A DNA stretch of 64,000 nucleotides from Levilactobacillus yonginensis (GTDB lineage Bacteria; Bacillota; Bacilli; Lactobacillales; Lactobacillaceae), in the NCBI RefSeq assembly GCF_964065165.1, contig NZ_OZ061549.1, forward strand, positions 1,550,001 to 1,614,000, read 5' to 3'. The translations under genes and the position numbers were made by a program. The notes under the pieces were generated by a model that saw only the letters and a list, made by a program, of their open reading frames with translations, was not told where the DNA came from and searched no databases. Below, one piece after another: positions 40,775-49,076 of this stretch (within the stretch, counting starts at the first letter, position 1; every line of letters starts with the position of its first letter).

Positions 40775-42035
40775 TTGGAGACTTCACTGTTGCCGCATTG
40801 GCGGCGCAATATTTATTTATTTTTAACCAGTCAGTTCTTGTCTGGCATTACTAGTATGGTCGTTCAATACGCTATTATCTGGTACCTCACCAAACAGACA
40901 GGTTCAGCGACTGTCCTCAGCCTGGCCACGCTGCTTGGCATGTTGCCAATGGCCTTACTCAGTCCGTTCGTTGGCCCCTTCGTCGACCGTCTCAATAAAA
41001 AAGGTTTGTTGATTGTCCCCGATATTATTGCTGCAGTTTTTGCGATTATTCTTTCGGTCGTGGGCACGCTTCAGGATACCTTCCCGCTCTGGCTAATTTT
41101 TATTTCCTTACTCGTACGGGCCATCGCTCAGACCTTTCAAATGCCAACCATTCAGTCGATTTTACCAACCATGGTGCCAACCGAAGAGTTGACGAAGATC
41201 AACGGCCAGCTGGGAATGGTTCAATCCGCCAACATGATCATTGCCCCGGCGTTGGGCGCCTTTCTCTTTGCCATTGTGCCCATTAACTTTTTGATTCTAC
41301 TCGATGTGATCGGCGCTGCCATTGGAATTGGCCTGTTACTCTTTGTCAGCATTCCCGAACATCCAGTAATTGATGACCCGGTCCACCTTCTGACCGACGC
41401 AAAATTTGGTCTGGATAAGCTCAGAAATACATCCGGACTGTGGGCCTTCACGCTGATTGGCGCCGTCTTCACCTTGATGTTTATGCCCGCCGCCAGCCTG
41501 TATCCACTGATGACCATGGGCTACTTCCACGGTACAGTAGGGCAAGCTGGTTTGATTGAGGTCGTGTACTCGGTCGGGATGCTAGCCGGTGGGACGATCA
41601 TTGGCCTTATTCGGCAATTGGCGTAATCGGATGAAGCCCATTCTCTGGTCAATGTTGGCCATGGGACTGACATTTGGGGCTAGTGGCTTTCTGCCAGGCA
41701 CCCAACACGGTTTTATTTGGTTCGTCATTCTCAACGCCTTGGCCGGAATAGCCACACCATTCTTCAGTACCCTAATGATGGCCATGATTCAGCAAAGTTT
41801 TCTTCCGGAACATTTAGGACGCGTCCTGGGAGTAATGAATTCAATCACCAGTATTGCTGGCCCCCTGGGACTCATCTTTGCGGGACCCTTGGCCGACGTC
41901 ATCGGTGTTGAAAAGTTGTTCACTATCGGCGGTGTGGGCTCCCTGCTCTGTGGTCTCGCAATGCTAATAATGCCAACGGTTCGGCGCTACGATGCTCAGC
42001 TACAGGCCACTCAGCTAACCAACACCACTCACTAA
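40775..42035 (+). pseudogene. MefE-like MFS efflux pump, frameshifted
   Basis: Two frames together give one MFS transporter of about 419 residues. The first part (TTG start at 40775, GGAGG nine bases upstream) runs to a TAA at 41624-41626 and has helices 1-8 with FLTSQFLSGITSMVVQYAII, SPFVGPFVDRLNKKGLL and QMPTIQSILPTMVP. The second part, in the next frame, continues LFGNWRNRMKPILWSMLAMG to 42035. The joint should read GLFGNWRNR, so one extra base in CCTTATTC (41606-41611) causes the break. The family (MefE/MacAB-type macrolide or drug exporters) is clear. A one-base assembly error is the alternative. Confidence 0.8.
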
Positions 42036-42052
42036 CTAGGGCATTCGGATTT

Positions 42053-42106
42053 TAGAAAGGGTTTGGGAGAAAAGTCCCAAACCCTTTTTGTGCGCTTACC
42101 CTAAAT
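42053..42106 (-). repeat. Family B repeat tail with terminator
   Basis: On the minus strand GCGCACAAAAAGGGTTTGGGAC followed by TTTTCTCCC matches the 3' end of the family B repeats. The hairpin AAAGGGTTTGGGA / TCCCAAACCCTTT (42056-42089) terminates the pump gene. The rest of the repeat is missing. Confidence 0.55.
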
Positions 42107-42129
42107 AATCGAAGCGAGCAACGAATGAA

Positions 42130-42165
42130 TTGACAAAATGAATGAATTGAGATAATATTCATTCG
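42130..42165 (+). promoter_or_regulatory. tetR promoter with operator O1
   Basis: TTGACA (42130-42135), 17 bp, TAATAT (42153-42158). The inverted repeat TGAATGAAT-N9-ATTCATTCG (42139-42165) covers the spacer and the -10. An almost identical repeat precedes the DUF4097-like gene at 42786. Confidence 0.8.
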
Positions 42166-42188
42166 AAAAGAAAAGGAGGTTTCTGGTA

Positions 42189-42755
42189 GTGGAACCAAAA
42201 CAGCAGCGCCTATTCATGGCGGCCCATGACCTGTTTATCTCACAAGGTTTCAAACATACCAGTATTGCTGACATTGCCCAGCTAGCTAATGTCGCGGTCG
42301 GCACCTTTTATAACTTTTACGACTCCAAGGCCGACATTTTTGTCCAAGTTTATAATCATGAGAATGAACAAATCAAAGCTAAAATTATGAGTCGAATCGA
42401 CCTGGACGCGCAACCAGCCGACTTGGTCCACACTGTCGTTCAACAAATTTTCCAACTCTCAGACGGTAACCAGATTCTCCAGGAGTGGTTTAACAACGCC
42501 AAGCTCAACGCGCTGATTGCACAAACCAATCAAAATGCCGTTGAGGAAAGCCTAGTCTACGCCACACTGATGCGACTGATTGATCGCTGGCTAGAACGGG
42601 GCTTAATTAAGGATGGTCTTACCAAGGATCGAATCATCAGTCTGTTTAACACGTTGACCGTCGTGGACTTCCATCAAAGTGAAATTCAAACAGATGACTA
42701 TTATCAACTACTAAACGACTTAATTGATGGTATCTTGTCAGTCATTTTAAAATAA
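42189..42755 (+). CDS. TetR-family regulator
   Basis: A 188-residue regulator starting with GTG at 42189, about eight bases behind AGGAGG. The HTH is TSIADIAQLANVAVGTFYNF and the C-terminal ligand domain is all helical. The promoter carries the operator TGAATGAAT-N9-ATTCATTCR, and the same operator lies before the next gene. The pair is therefore a repressor with one clear target besides itself. The ligand is unknown. A weak terminator separates the two genes. Confidence 0.9.
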   Translation: MEPKQQRLFMAAHDLFISQGFKHTSIADIAQLANVAVGTFYNFYDSKADIFVQVYNHENEQIKAKIMSRIDLDAQPADLVHTVVQQIFQLSDGNQILQEWFNNAKLNALIAQTNQNAVEESLVYATLMRLIDRWLERGLIKDGLTKDRIISLFNTLTVVDFHQSEIQTDDYYQLLNDLIDGILSVILK

Positions 42756-42776
42756 CCCCCAACGGTTATTTTTTTA
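42750..42776 (+). terminator. Short terminator after tetR
   Basis: AATAACC / GGTTATT followed by T6. Confidence 0.6.
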
Positions 42777-42785
42777 AATCAAAAA

Positions 42786-42812
42786 TGAATGAATTTACTT
42801 TATATTCATTCA
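42786..42812 (+). promoter_or_regulatory. Operator O2 before the DUF4097-like gene
   Basis: TGAATGAAT-TTACTTTAT-ATTCATTCA: perfect 9-bp arms and 9-bp spacer, same arms as O1 in front of tetR. TATATT within it may be the -10. Confidence 0.8.
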
Positions 42813-42826
42813 CCAAGGAGCAGCTC

Positions 42827-43519
42827 ATGAAAAAATTATTACTTAGTATCTTAGTTATGTTCATCGTTCTCGCCATTGTCTTAGGCGGCACCATCATCTG
42901 GGCCACAACCCAGCATCAAAGAATTAACGTCAACTCCCTGACCATCACACCACTCAAGACCCAACGACGCTCGTTAACAAACTCGCCCAAGAACGTGAAT
43001 ATCGCCGTTCACACCGCTAAGGTCATCATCAAACGCGGCCAAGTTAACCAACTAACCCTAAATCACGTCACGCCCAATCAATTTGACGTGACCATCAAGG
43101 GTAACCAACTGACGTTGCTGCAAAATGCCGCTAACAATCATCACGTTGAGTTGGGTAAGTCGGCCATCATCACCCTCACCGTTGCTGAACCTGCGGCATT
43201 TACTGACGTGACTATCCACCAATTTAACGGCACCCTACAGCTCAATGATCTAACTACTCAGCGACTGGCCATCGATCACACAAATGGCACGACCAACGCG
43301 AACCACCTCACCGTCACTGCGGGCGGCCACCTCCGCAAGCAAAACGGGGCCACCACGTTGACCCATTTGAAAACGGCCGGTCTACAGGTCAGTGTTAAGA
43401 CTGGTCAATTTAAATTAAACGGGCATAAACGAGCTGGCAATCACCAACAGGCCAGCCTGCCCGGTACGCACCCACTGACGATTTCAAGTGGCTCTGGGCA
43501 AGTCCAGATAACGGACTAA
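42827..43519 (+). CDS. Membrane-anchored DUF4097-like protein
   Basis: The start is the ATG at 42827 (AAGGAG six bases upstream); an earlier ATG lies inside the operator. The 230-residue product has an N-terminal membrane anchor (LLLSILVMFIVLAIVLGGTII) and an outside domain of repeated short beta strands (NVNIAVHTAKVIIKRG, FTDVTIHQFNGTLQLNDL, TVTAGGHLRKQNGATTLTHL). This is the right-handed beta-helix pattern of DUF4097/LiaG-type proteins. These often belong to envelope-stress systems. It is controlled with the upstream TetR by a shared operator. Confidence 0.7.
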   Translation: MKKLLLSILVMFIVLAIVLGGTIIWATTQHQRINVNSLTITPLKTQRRSLTNSPKNVNIAVHTAKVIIKRGQVNQLTLNHVTPNQFDVTIKGNQLTLLQNAANNHHVELGKSAIITLTVAEPAAFTDVTIHQFNGTLQLNDLTTQRLAIDHTNGTTNANHLTVTAGGHLRKQNGATTLTHLKTAGLQVSVKTGQFKLNGHKRAGNHQQASLPGTHPLTISSGSGQVQITD

Positions 43520-43524
43520 TCGAC

Positions 43525-43560
43525 CAAAAAAAGCGTCTAGGAATTCTCGTCCTAGACGCC
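43525..43560. terminator. Bidirectional terminator
   Basis: GCGTCTAGGA / TCCTAGACGC stem with A7 on the left, between the convergent DUF4097-like and OYE genes. Confidence 0.85.
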
Positions 43561-43596
43561 CACACTACCTAATTTTAGCAATGATTTTATACCAAC

Positions 43597-44784
43597 CTAC
43601 AGCTTCTTTTCAAACCCTTCCATGGGTGCTGCCTGATTCTGGTAGTCCTCAACCGTAGCGGGGTCATCCGTAAAATGCATGACTGAGTAGAAAGCACCCT
43701 TTAGATAATCCTGCATGGCACGCGGAATCTTAAGCGCCGTCATCTCACTCGGTGCTAACTGATAACGAATGCTAGCTTCGTCGCCGACTGCCACCTTTTC
43801 TACCCACTCTGGTTCACGAATCATCTCACGACCCATGGCAACCAAATCGGTGCCCATGGCCAAGACGGCGTCCGCATCAACTGGTGTTTCAACTGAACCC
43901 ACACCAATCAGCGGCTTACGACCAGCCAATTGCTGGACCACCTTCGTCAGAATTGGGTCGTGGTCTGTCTTGTCATTCAAAGACGTCCGCTGAGCTGACC
44001 CCATTGACACGTGAACGTAGTCGATAGTCGTTTCCGCTAACATATCCACGAAGGCCAAGCTATCCGCCAAACGAATCCCCGGGGTTTCAATCTCTTCCGG
44101 AGAAAAGCGGTAACCCAGCAAAAATGGTCGGTCAGCATTTTCCGCAATAGCAGCATGTGCACTGGCAATGACGGCCTTAGCAAAACTCATCCGAGCCTCG
44201 CGGTCACCACCCCACTGGTCTGTCCGCTGATTAGAGTTAGGAGAAAAGAACTGCTGTAACAGGTAAGTGTTGGCCCCATGGAGCTCTACACCATCAAAAC
44301 CAGCAGCGATGGCCCGACGAGTTGCCGCACCAAAAGCCGCAATGATCTCATCGACTTCATTGGCGGTCAGTGCCCGGGGTTCCTGAGAGTCGGCAGGATA
44401 GGCCGCAGCGATGGCACTGGCGCTAACGGGCTGTTCACCCCGCAAAATACTGTCGTTCGACTTTCGACCCGCATGGAATATCTGCAGAATTGCCTTGGTA
44501 CCATTGCGTTTCATGGCGTGGGCTAACTCGCTCAAGCCAGCAATATCACCATCATCAGCAATCGACAGTTCCCCTTCAAACCCTTTACCGCTGGCAATCA
44601 CATTAGCCACTTCACCGATAATCAGACCAAGACCGCCGGAACGGGCCCCGTAAAAGGCAATCTCATCGTTCGTGACCCGGCCATTGTAAAAACTAGACAT
44701 CGTGGTCGTGGGTGACATGACCATGCGGTTCTTTAAGGTTAAACCATTGGCAAACCTGTACGGTTGCATAAAGTTATACGTCAT
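43597..44784 (-). CDS. Old-yellow-enzyme family NADH:flavin oxidoreductase
   Basis: A 395-residue flavin enzyme with a TIM barrel. Seen are LKNRMVMSPTTT (FMN phosphate region), LQIFHAGRKS, the paired FDGVELHGANTYLLQQFFSP with NQRTDQWGGD, and the late FMN sites GVGSVETPVDA and LVAMGREMI. Members reduce alpha,beta-unsaturated carbonyls. The gene overlaps the preceding small winged-helix gene by 11 bases and follows an HxlR gene, so it is probably induced by electrophiles. The C-terminal 40 residues lie beyond the barrel. Confidence 0.9.
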   Translation of the reverse strand: MTYNFMQPYRFANGLTLKNRMVMSPTTTMSSFYNGRVTNDEIAFYGARSGGLGLIIGEVANVIASGKGFEGELSIADDGDIAGLSELAHAMKRNGTKAILQIFHAGRKSNDSILRGEQPVSASAIAAAYPADSQEPRALTANEVDEIIAAFGAATRRAIAAGFDGVELHGANTYLLQQFFSPNSNQRTDQWGGDREARMSFAKAVIASAHAAIAENADRPFLLGYRFSPEEIETPGIRLADSLAFVDMLAETTIDYVHVSMGSAQRTSLNDKTDHDPILTKVVQQLAGRKPLIGVGSVETPVDADAVLAMGTDLVAMGREMIREPEWVEKVAVGDEASIRYQLAPSEMTALKIPRAMQDYLKGAFYSVMHFTDDPATVEDYQNQAAPMEGFEKKL

Positions 44785-45079
44785 TTGAACTTTCTCCCTT
44801 CACTTCTGAACATTTTTGAATGGCACTTAGGACGGGCCGCAGCGTCTCACCGGTAGCGGTCAACGTCCAACAGCGTTGTTTCATGTGAAACATCACGAGT
44901 TGGTGGCGTTGAAGTCGAACCAACGCACTAAAATACTGCCATTTTCGTTGCCACGGAACTTCTTGCCACAACGCCAATGACGTCCGCGGTCCCATTGCAA
45001 GTACCAGCAACAGGTGCCATTGGGCGGGCTGAGTCACCGTAGCTCGCATCACGTTAAGCCCCGTTATAGTCGATTTCAT
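44774..45079 (-). CDS. Small winged-helix protein, MarR/HxlR-like
   Basis: The start is the ATG at 45079 behind GAGGAGG. A 101-residue protein rich in Trp, Gln and Arg. LLVLAMGPRTSLALWQEV, KWQYFSALVRLQRHQLVMF and WTLTATGETLRPVLSAIQKC can form the helices and wing of a winged-helix domain. The LTATGETLRPVL end resembles the LTELGHSLGEIL of HxlR proteins. It is translationally coupled to the OYE gene. Assignment as a DNA-binding protein is by pattern only. Confidence 0.55.
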   Translation of the reverse strand: MKSTITGLNVMRATVTQPAQWHLLLVLAMGPRTSLALWQEVPWQRKWQYFSALVRLQRHQLVMFHMKQRCWTLTATGETLRPVLSAIQKCSEVKGESSNDV

Positions 45080-45123
45080 TTGCCACCTCCTCAACAGAAT
45101 CTAGCATAACCGTTACCCAGCCA

Positions 45124-45152
45124 TTAAAAAAGAAGGCACTTTAAAGTGCCTC
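45124..45152 (-). terminator. Terminator after hxlR-like gene
   Basis: Palindrome AGGCACTTTAAAGTGCCT with T6 on the minus strand. Confidence 0.8.
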
Positions 45153-45153
45153 C

Positions 45154-45528
45154 TCAAGAATTTTGTAAAAGTTGGTTGAAACCTTCGTGGTCGTGAGTGA
45201 TTTCCATGTCGGGGACTTGATTCGCTCGCTGCTCACCCCACAACGACATCTGTACCAAAATTTCTCCCAGTGAATGGCCCAGCTCAGTCAGGGCATACGT
45301 CACTTTAAACGGTGCCCGGTCACCAGAAATCTGACGGGTAATGATACCATCCTGCTCCAGCTCCCGCAACTGTTGGGTCAAGACCTTCTGTGAAATAGCC
45401 GGTAACTTCTGGCGAAGATCACAAGTCCGTTGGGGCCGATTGCCTAAGTGGCAGAGCAGTTGGGGTTTCCACTTACCACTGATTACGCCCAACGTTGCTT
45501 CAACCCCGTTATTATACGACTTCTTCAC
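45154..45528 (-). CDS. HxlR-family regulator
   Basis: A 124-residue HxlR protein starting at GTG 45528 behind GGGGG. Family marks: GVEATLGVISGKWKPQLLCH at the N-terminus, LPAISQKVLTQQLRELEQDG as the HTH, and YALTELGHSLGEIL as the wing and following helix. HxlR regulators respond to aldehydes, disulphides or quinones, often through a cysteine; here one Cys lies in LLCHLG and one in RTCDL. The next genes in the same direction are the small winged-helix protein and an OYE reductase, its likely targets. Confidence 0.88.
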   Translation of the reverse strand: MKKSYNNGVEATLGVISGKWKPQLLCHLGNRPQRTCDLRQKLPAISQKVLTQQLRELEQDGIITRQISGDRAPFKVTYALTELGHSLGEILVQMSLWGEQRANQVPDMEITHDHEGFNQLLQNS

Positions 45529-45690
45529 GAGAAGACCCCCTTATCTTTTCACCCATTCTAATCGATACTCATCGTTTTGAACAGTAGGTACTTTTTGGTA
45601 ACCATATCATTCAGCGAAACCGCCATTGGTCAGCTACAACCTGGCAGTTCAATTATCAGCCTTAAATTATTAATAACTGATTGATAACAA

Positions 45691-45728
45691 AAAAGAGGAC
45701 CAGACAGCCGTCTGAGTCTCCTCTTTTC
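45691..45728 (-). terminator. Terminator of the CDF transporter gene
   Basis: AAAGAGGA...CAGAC/GTCTG...TCCTCTTT nested hairpin just after the 45747 stop. Confidence 0.8.
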
Positions 45729-45746
45729 ATTCAAAAACTTTACCAA

Positions 45747-46724
45747 CTAGCTGCCAGGAATCGTCATGACGTCGGTATCAACAATTCCAAATTGGCAGCG
45801 CATCCGTGCCTCAATTTCTTCGCCCAGTTGATAACTATCTCGGACCTCCATGTGAGGATCCACGACAATCACCAAATTCAGCGTAACCACGTTCCCGTTG
45901 TAGTGGGCCTTGAGTTCCGCAACCTCCTGAACTGCCTCAAACTCATTAACAGCTTGACGAAACTTATCCTCTACTTCTGGATCAAAGTAATCTGCTAAGT
46001 TCAAACTGCTTTCCCGAAAAATCCGCACACCAGCCATTAGAATATAGATCCCCACTAAAATGCTGGCCACGCCATCTAGCCAGCTAACCTTAAACCATAA
46101 GGCACCGCCGATGGCTAGCATCGTTCCTAAACTGGTGACCGCATCACTTAAACTATCCTGGGCAGCCGCAGTCAACGCAGCGTTTTGTAATTTCCGACCA
46201 GCCCGCTTGTTTAACCACCAAACACCAACCATAATTACGGTCGCAATTCCAGCACCCACTAGGGTAATCGCCTGCGGGACTTCCTGAGTCGCTGGGTTCA
46301 TCAACCCCCGAACGCCACCATAGATAACGCTAGCCGCAATGGCAATCATAACGATCCCGGTAATCATCGTGAAGACCGTTTCGTAATGAAACCGGGTCAG
46401 TTGTAGGCGCTGGCTACCATTGCCGTCTTCTTCAGGCAACGGTTGGCCCATCAAATCATCATCGTGGATATCCCGGGCAATGTAGATTCCAACCAACAGG
46501 AGGACCGTCGAAATAATACCAGACAGATTGTTGAAAGCATCTGCTCGCAAGGTTTGCGAATGGCCAATGATTGCTAGATAAAACTCAATCACAGAAATCA
46601 GTAGGTAGGCCCCAACGTTTAAATACAAGTGGCACTGAGCTCCGCGAAGCTTCTTTAATTCCTGTTGCTGACGCTTAGCCCACACCACCTGTTCAGCCTG
46701 ACGATGGGCCTTAATGTCTTTCAT
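45747..46724 (-). CDS. Cation diffusion facilitator (CDF) transporter
   Basis: A 325-residue protein with six membrane helices. The metal sites of CDF proteins are seen as LRADAFNNLSGII (helix 2) and AAQDSLSDAVTSLG (helix 5). A cytoplasmic C-terminal domain (about 235-320) ends LNLVIVVDPHMEVRDSY. CDF pumps export Zn2+, Mn2+, Fe2+ or Co2+ against protons. In helix 5 the usual His of HxxxD is replaced by Gln/Asp, a pattern more typical of Mn/Fe-type members, so zinc export is not assumed. It is monocistronic. Confidence 0.88.
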   Translation of the reverse strand: MKDIKAHRQAEQVVWAKRQQQELKKLRGAQCHLYLNVGAYLLISVIEFYLAIIGHSQTLRADAFNNLSGIISTVLLLVGIYIARDIHDDDLMGQPLPEEDGNGSQRLQLTRFHYETVFTMITGIVMIAIAASVIYGGVRGLMNPATQEVPQAITLVGAGIATVIMVGVWWLNKRAGRKLQNAALTAAAQDSLSDAVTSLGTMLAIGGALWFKVSWLDGVASILVGIYILMAGVRIFRESSLNLADYFDPEVEDKFRQAVNEFEAVQEVAELKAHYNGNVVTLNLVIVVDPHMEVRDSYQLGEEIEARMRCQFGIVDTDVMTIPGS

Positions 46725-46834
46725 CTGTATCCCTTCCTACCCATTAAAATTAAGTGCTAATTTACCCTAACTAACTCCCATTATAGCGGCTTCTGCAGCT
46801 AACCGTGGTGAATCTTTCGAATTATCTAAGTCAC

Positions 46835-47812
46835 TTACTTAAAGACCACTGCATCGACCTGTTTGCCCAACTGGTTCATGGCCGCAACCTGTTCGGCCAA
46901 CGTGCCACCCTGTGACAGGGCTACCACAATAACGGCCCGTTTGCCCTTCACAAAGATTGCTGCATCGTTTTCAACCCCGTAAGTGTCAAACTCACCAGTC
47001 TTGTTATAAATCTGTCGATCACTCGGAAGCAGCTTGGGAAGCTTACTGTGATTAGTATTGGCCGCCATCAACTTCAACATCGCCGTATCAGCCGACTTTG
47101 AAACCAACTGGTGCTGCCACAATTTCACTAATAATTGCCCCAAGTCACGGGCCGAGGTCATATTATCTTTACCCGCTGCTAACGACTTTTGATCCATCAT
47201 CTTCCGTTGGAGAACTGTCTGAGTGGCTCCCAGACGTTTAATCTCTTGATTGACGGCGTCAAAGCCACCTACCTTACGAATCACCACGTTGGTGGCCGTA
47301 TTATCACTCACCGTCATCATATATTTCAAGAGTTCTTGGTTCGTCAACCTGGTTCCGGCCGCCATCCCCTGCAGGCTCCCAGTTCCCCCGACCTTGTCAC
47401 TATCCTTTAACGTGTACGTGGCCGTTAAATTAAATTTCCCCGTCTGAACCTGTTGATATACGGTAGCTAAGATAAACAGCTTGATATCACTTGCAGCCTT
47501 CTGTGACTTAACGTGCCACTGATAGGCTGCGCTCCCAACCGGTTGAACGTAGACGGCATTCTGTCCCTTTAAGCGGCCCATGGTTTGTGCCACGATTTGC
47601 TTAAACGGCGATGACTGTTTGGTTTTAACTGGTGTCGCCCGCTGTTTACCGACAGAACTACCCGTTTGTTTGCGAGATGACTGAGCCTTCGTGCTTGACC
47701 GAGTCGCCTGATCCACTGACTCCTTGTCGCTATTGCTCGTCTTTTTCTGACAACCACTTATTAAGGCAACAACGGCCAATGCGCTCAGACTCATTAAAAC
47801 CCATTTCTTCAT
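46835..47812 (-). CDS. Class A beta-lactamase-like lipoprotein
   Basis: A 325-residue lipoprotein: signal with lipobox LISGCQKK (Cys21), a long Ser/Thr/Lys spacer (22-70), then a serine beta-lactamase fold. Motif 1 is ASDIKLFIL (S-x-x-K), motif 2 is TVSDNTATN (SDN) and motif 3 is NKTGEF (KTG). The omega-loop region reads RKMMDQKSLAAGKDNMTSAR and lacks the deacylating Glu166 of true class A enzymes. Such proteins are common in lactobacilli and probably act on cell-wall peptides or bind penicillin rather than giving resistance. Confidence 0.8.
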   Translation of the reverse strand: MKKWVLMSLSALAVVALISGCQKKTSNSDKESVDQATRSSTKAQSSRKQTGSSVGKQRATPVKTKQSSPFKQIVAQTMGRLKGQNAVYVQPVGSAAYQWHVKSQKAASDIKLFILATVYQQVQTGKFNLTATYTLKDSDKVGGTGSLQGMAAGTRLTNQELLKYMMTVSDNTATNVVIRKVGGFDAVNQEIKRLGATQTVLQRKMMDQKSLAAGKDNMTSARDLGQLLVKLWQHQLVSKSADTAMLKLMAANTNHSKLPKLLPSDRQIYNKTGEFDTYGVENDAAIFVKGKRAVIVVALSQGGTLAEQVAAMNQLGKQVDAVVFK

Positions 47813-47840
47813 ATGGGACTCCCTTCAATTTGATTAAAAA

Positions 47841-47883
47841 ATACACGGGTAAGTTCTCAATTATTAGAGAGTCCCCCGTGTAT
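47841..47883 (-). terminator. Terminator of the 47.9 kb lipoprotein gene
   Basis: ATACACGGG / CCCGTGTAT stem; T6 on the minus strand. Confidence 0.8.
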
Positions 47884-47900
47884 CGTTTAATTATTAATCT

Positions 47901-48668
47901 TTAATAGTGAACCCAAACTTCGTTGACCAGGTCGCCATCGTAGCTCTTACCATCGGTCAGCACGGAATCACCGTCATATGACATGTAGCCATAGTAGGTT
48001 TCGTGTTCACCGTTACTCCAAACGACATCAACTTCAACGTTTGCATTGATACTCTTGGTATCGTTAGTGTCTGACGTCACATCATAGGACAGAACGCCTG
48101 TCTCACCAGAACTCTTCACCGTGGCGGACCCGTGGAATGCGGACCCGTCATTATTGTTTTGGATCACAGTGCCGTCAGAATTAATGGTCAGACTGGATTG
48201 TTGCCGGTCGCCATCATCATCGTTGTAAAAGTAGTAATCCCCAGTGAACTTCCCATAGCTATTGAAGCTATTGTTGGTCGTTGGCGCAGTATTGGACGTC
48301 GTTGACCCGCCATTGTTCGTAGCAGCGGTCTTACTACCGGACTGGCTCTTCTTCAACAGGAATTTATCGTTACTCTTCTGCAGGTTGAAGAATTCCGTCT
48401 TCAGCGTACCAAAGCCTTTCTTGTTTAAGTCAGCTAGATCAATGGTACTTAACTTTTGGTTGGACTTCTTGTATTTACCATCCGCGTTTAATTCTTGAGC
48501 TTCCTTCAAAATGGACTCATCCTTCGCCGTCTTGGCATTGGATGAATTACTTGAACTCGCCTGATCAGCATTCTTAGCTTGATCATTCACGCCAGATGAA
48601 CATCCAGCTAAACCACCAACGGCCAACAGTGCCACAATTGCAATGAGCCAGTGTTTTCTCACTTTCAT
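47901..48668 (-). CDS. Lipoprotein of unknown function
   Basis: A 255-residue lipoprotein with lipobox GGLAGCSSG (Cys23), a Ser/Asn/Ala/Lys-rich stretch, a short helical segment (about 50-100, ESILKEAQELNADGKYKKSN), a Thr/Asn/Ser linker and a C-terminal beta-rich domain (about 135-255, FTGDYYFYNDDDGDRQQSS and TYYGYMSYDGDSVLTD). The C-terminal part looks like an eight-stranded extracellular barrel found in many lactobacillar lipoproteins. GGAGG is seen before the ATG. No function can be named. Confidence 0.7.
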   Translation of the reverse strand: MKVRKHWLIAIVALLAVGGLAGCSSGVNDQAKNADQASSSNSSNAKTAKDESILKEAQELNADGKYKKSNQKLSTIDLADLNKKGFGTLKTEFFNLQKSNDKFLLKKSQSGSKTAATNNGGSTTSNTAPTTNNSFNSYGKFTGDYYFYNDDDGDRQQSSLTINSDGTVIQNNNDGSAFHGSATVKSSGETGVLSYDVTSDTNDTKSINANVEVDVVWSNGEHETYYGYMSYDGDSVLTDGKSYDGDLVNEVWVHY

Positions 48669-48989
48669 GTTGTCTTACCTCCGCATAAAACTTTTCTATG
48701 TATAAATGATGTGCCAATAAGTTAATTTTAAGCTATCTAATCAATAACTACAATGGCTAACGCGAAATATAAATCATACGATTAATATTTTTCTTTTCAT
48801 TAGATGCCGGCCCTAAAAGGGTGTATTTAAGCGCTAATTCGTGCCTGCTCGTGAAATACATCATAATTTTCATAGTCAGGACGGTTAACTTGAAATCAAA
48901 CGGTTTAATTTCAGCCGTTAACTGAAAAGCCTTAATAGCAAGGCTAGAAACGATTTGTAAATAAATTAACAATCTTTTTAGTAAAGCGG
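48669..48989. other. AT-rich gap with no gene seen
   Basis: A minus-strand frame of 79 codons at 48757-48996 is open, but it has no ribosome site and overlaps the neighbouring promoter. Its composition is not convincing. Nothing else structured was found. Confidence 0.4.
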
Positions 48990-49018
48990 TTGTCAACTGT
49001 AAGTATTTCGGCTATAAT
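48990..49018 (+). promoter_or_regulatory. Promoter of the Fe-alcohol dehydrogenase gene
   Basis: TTGTCA (48990-48995), 17 bp, TATAAT (49013-49018). TTGTGAAAT just after it (49024-49032) is a half of a Rex-type box; the other half is not clear. Confidence 0.75.
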
Positions 49019-49076
49019 TACATTGTGAAATTGATACTAATGGTTTTCAAAACTTCTGAAAGAAGGCATTTGCTTT

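Noticed and set aside
48757..48996. Minus-strand frame of 79 codons
   Set aside because: No ribosome site, unconvincing composition, and it lies next to the dehydrogenase promoter; treated as non-coding.
48985..49000. cre box in the alcohol dehydrogenase promoter
   Set aside because: GTAAAGCGGTTGTC misses too many cre positions.
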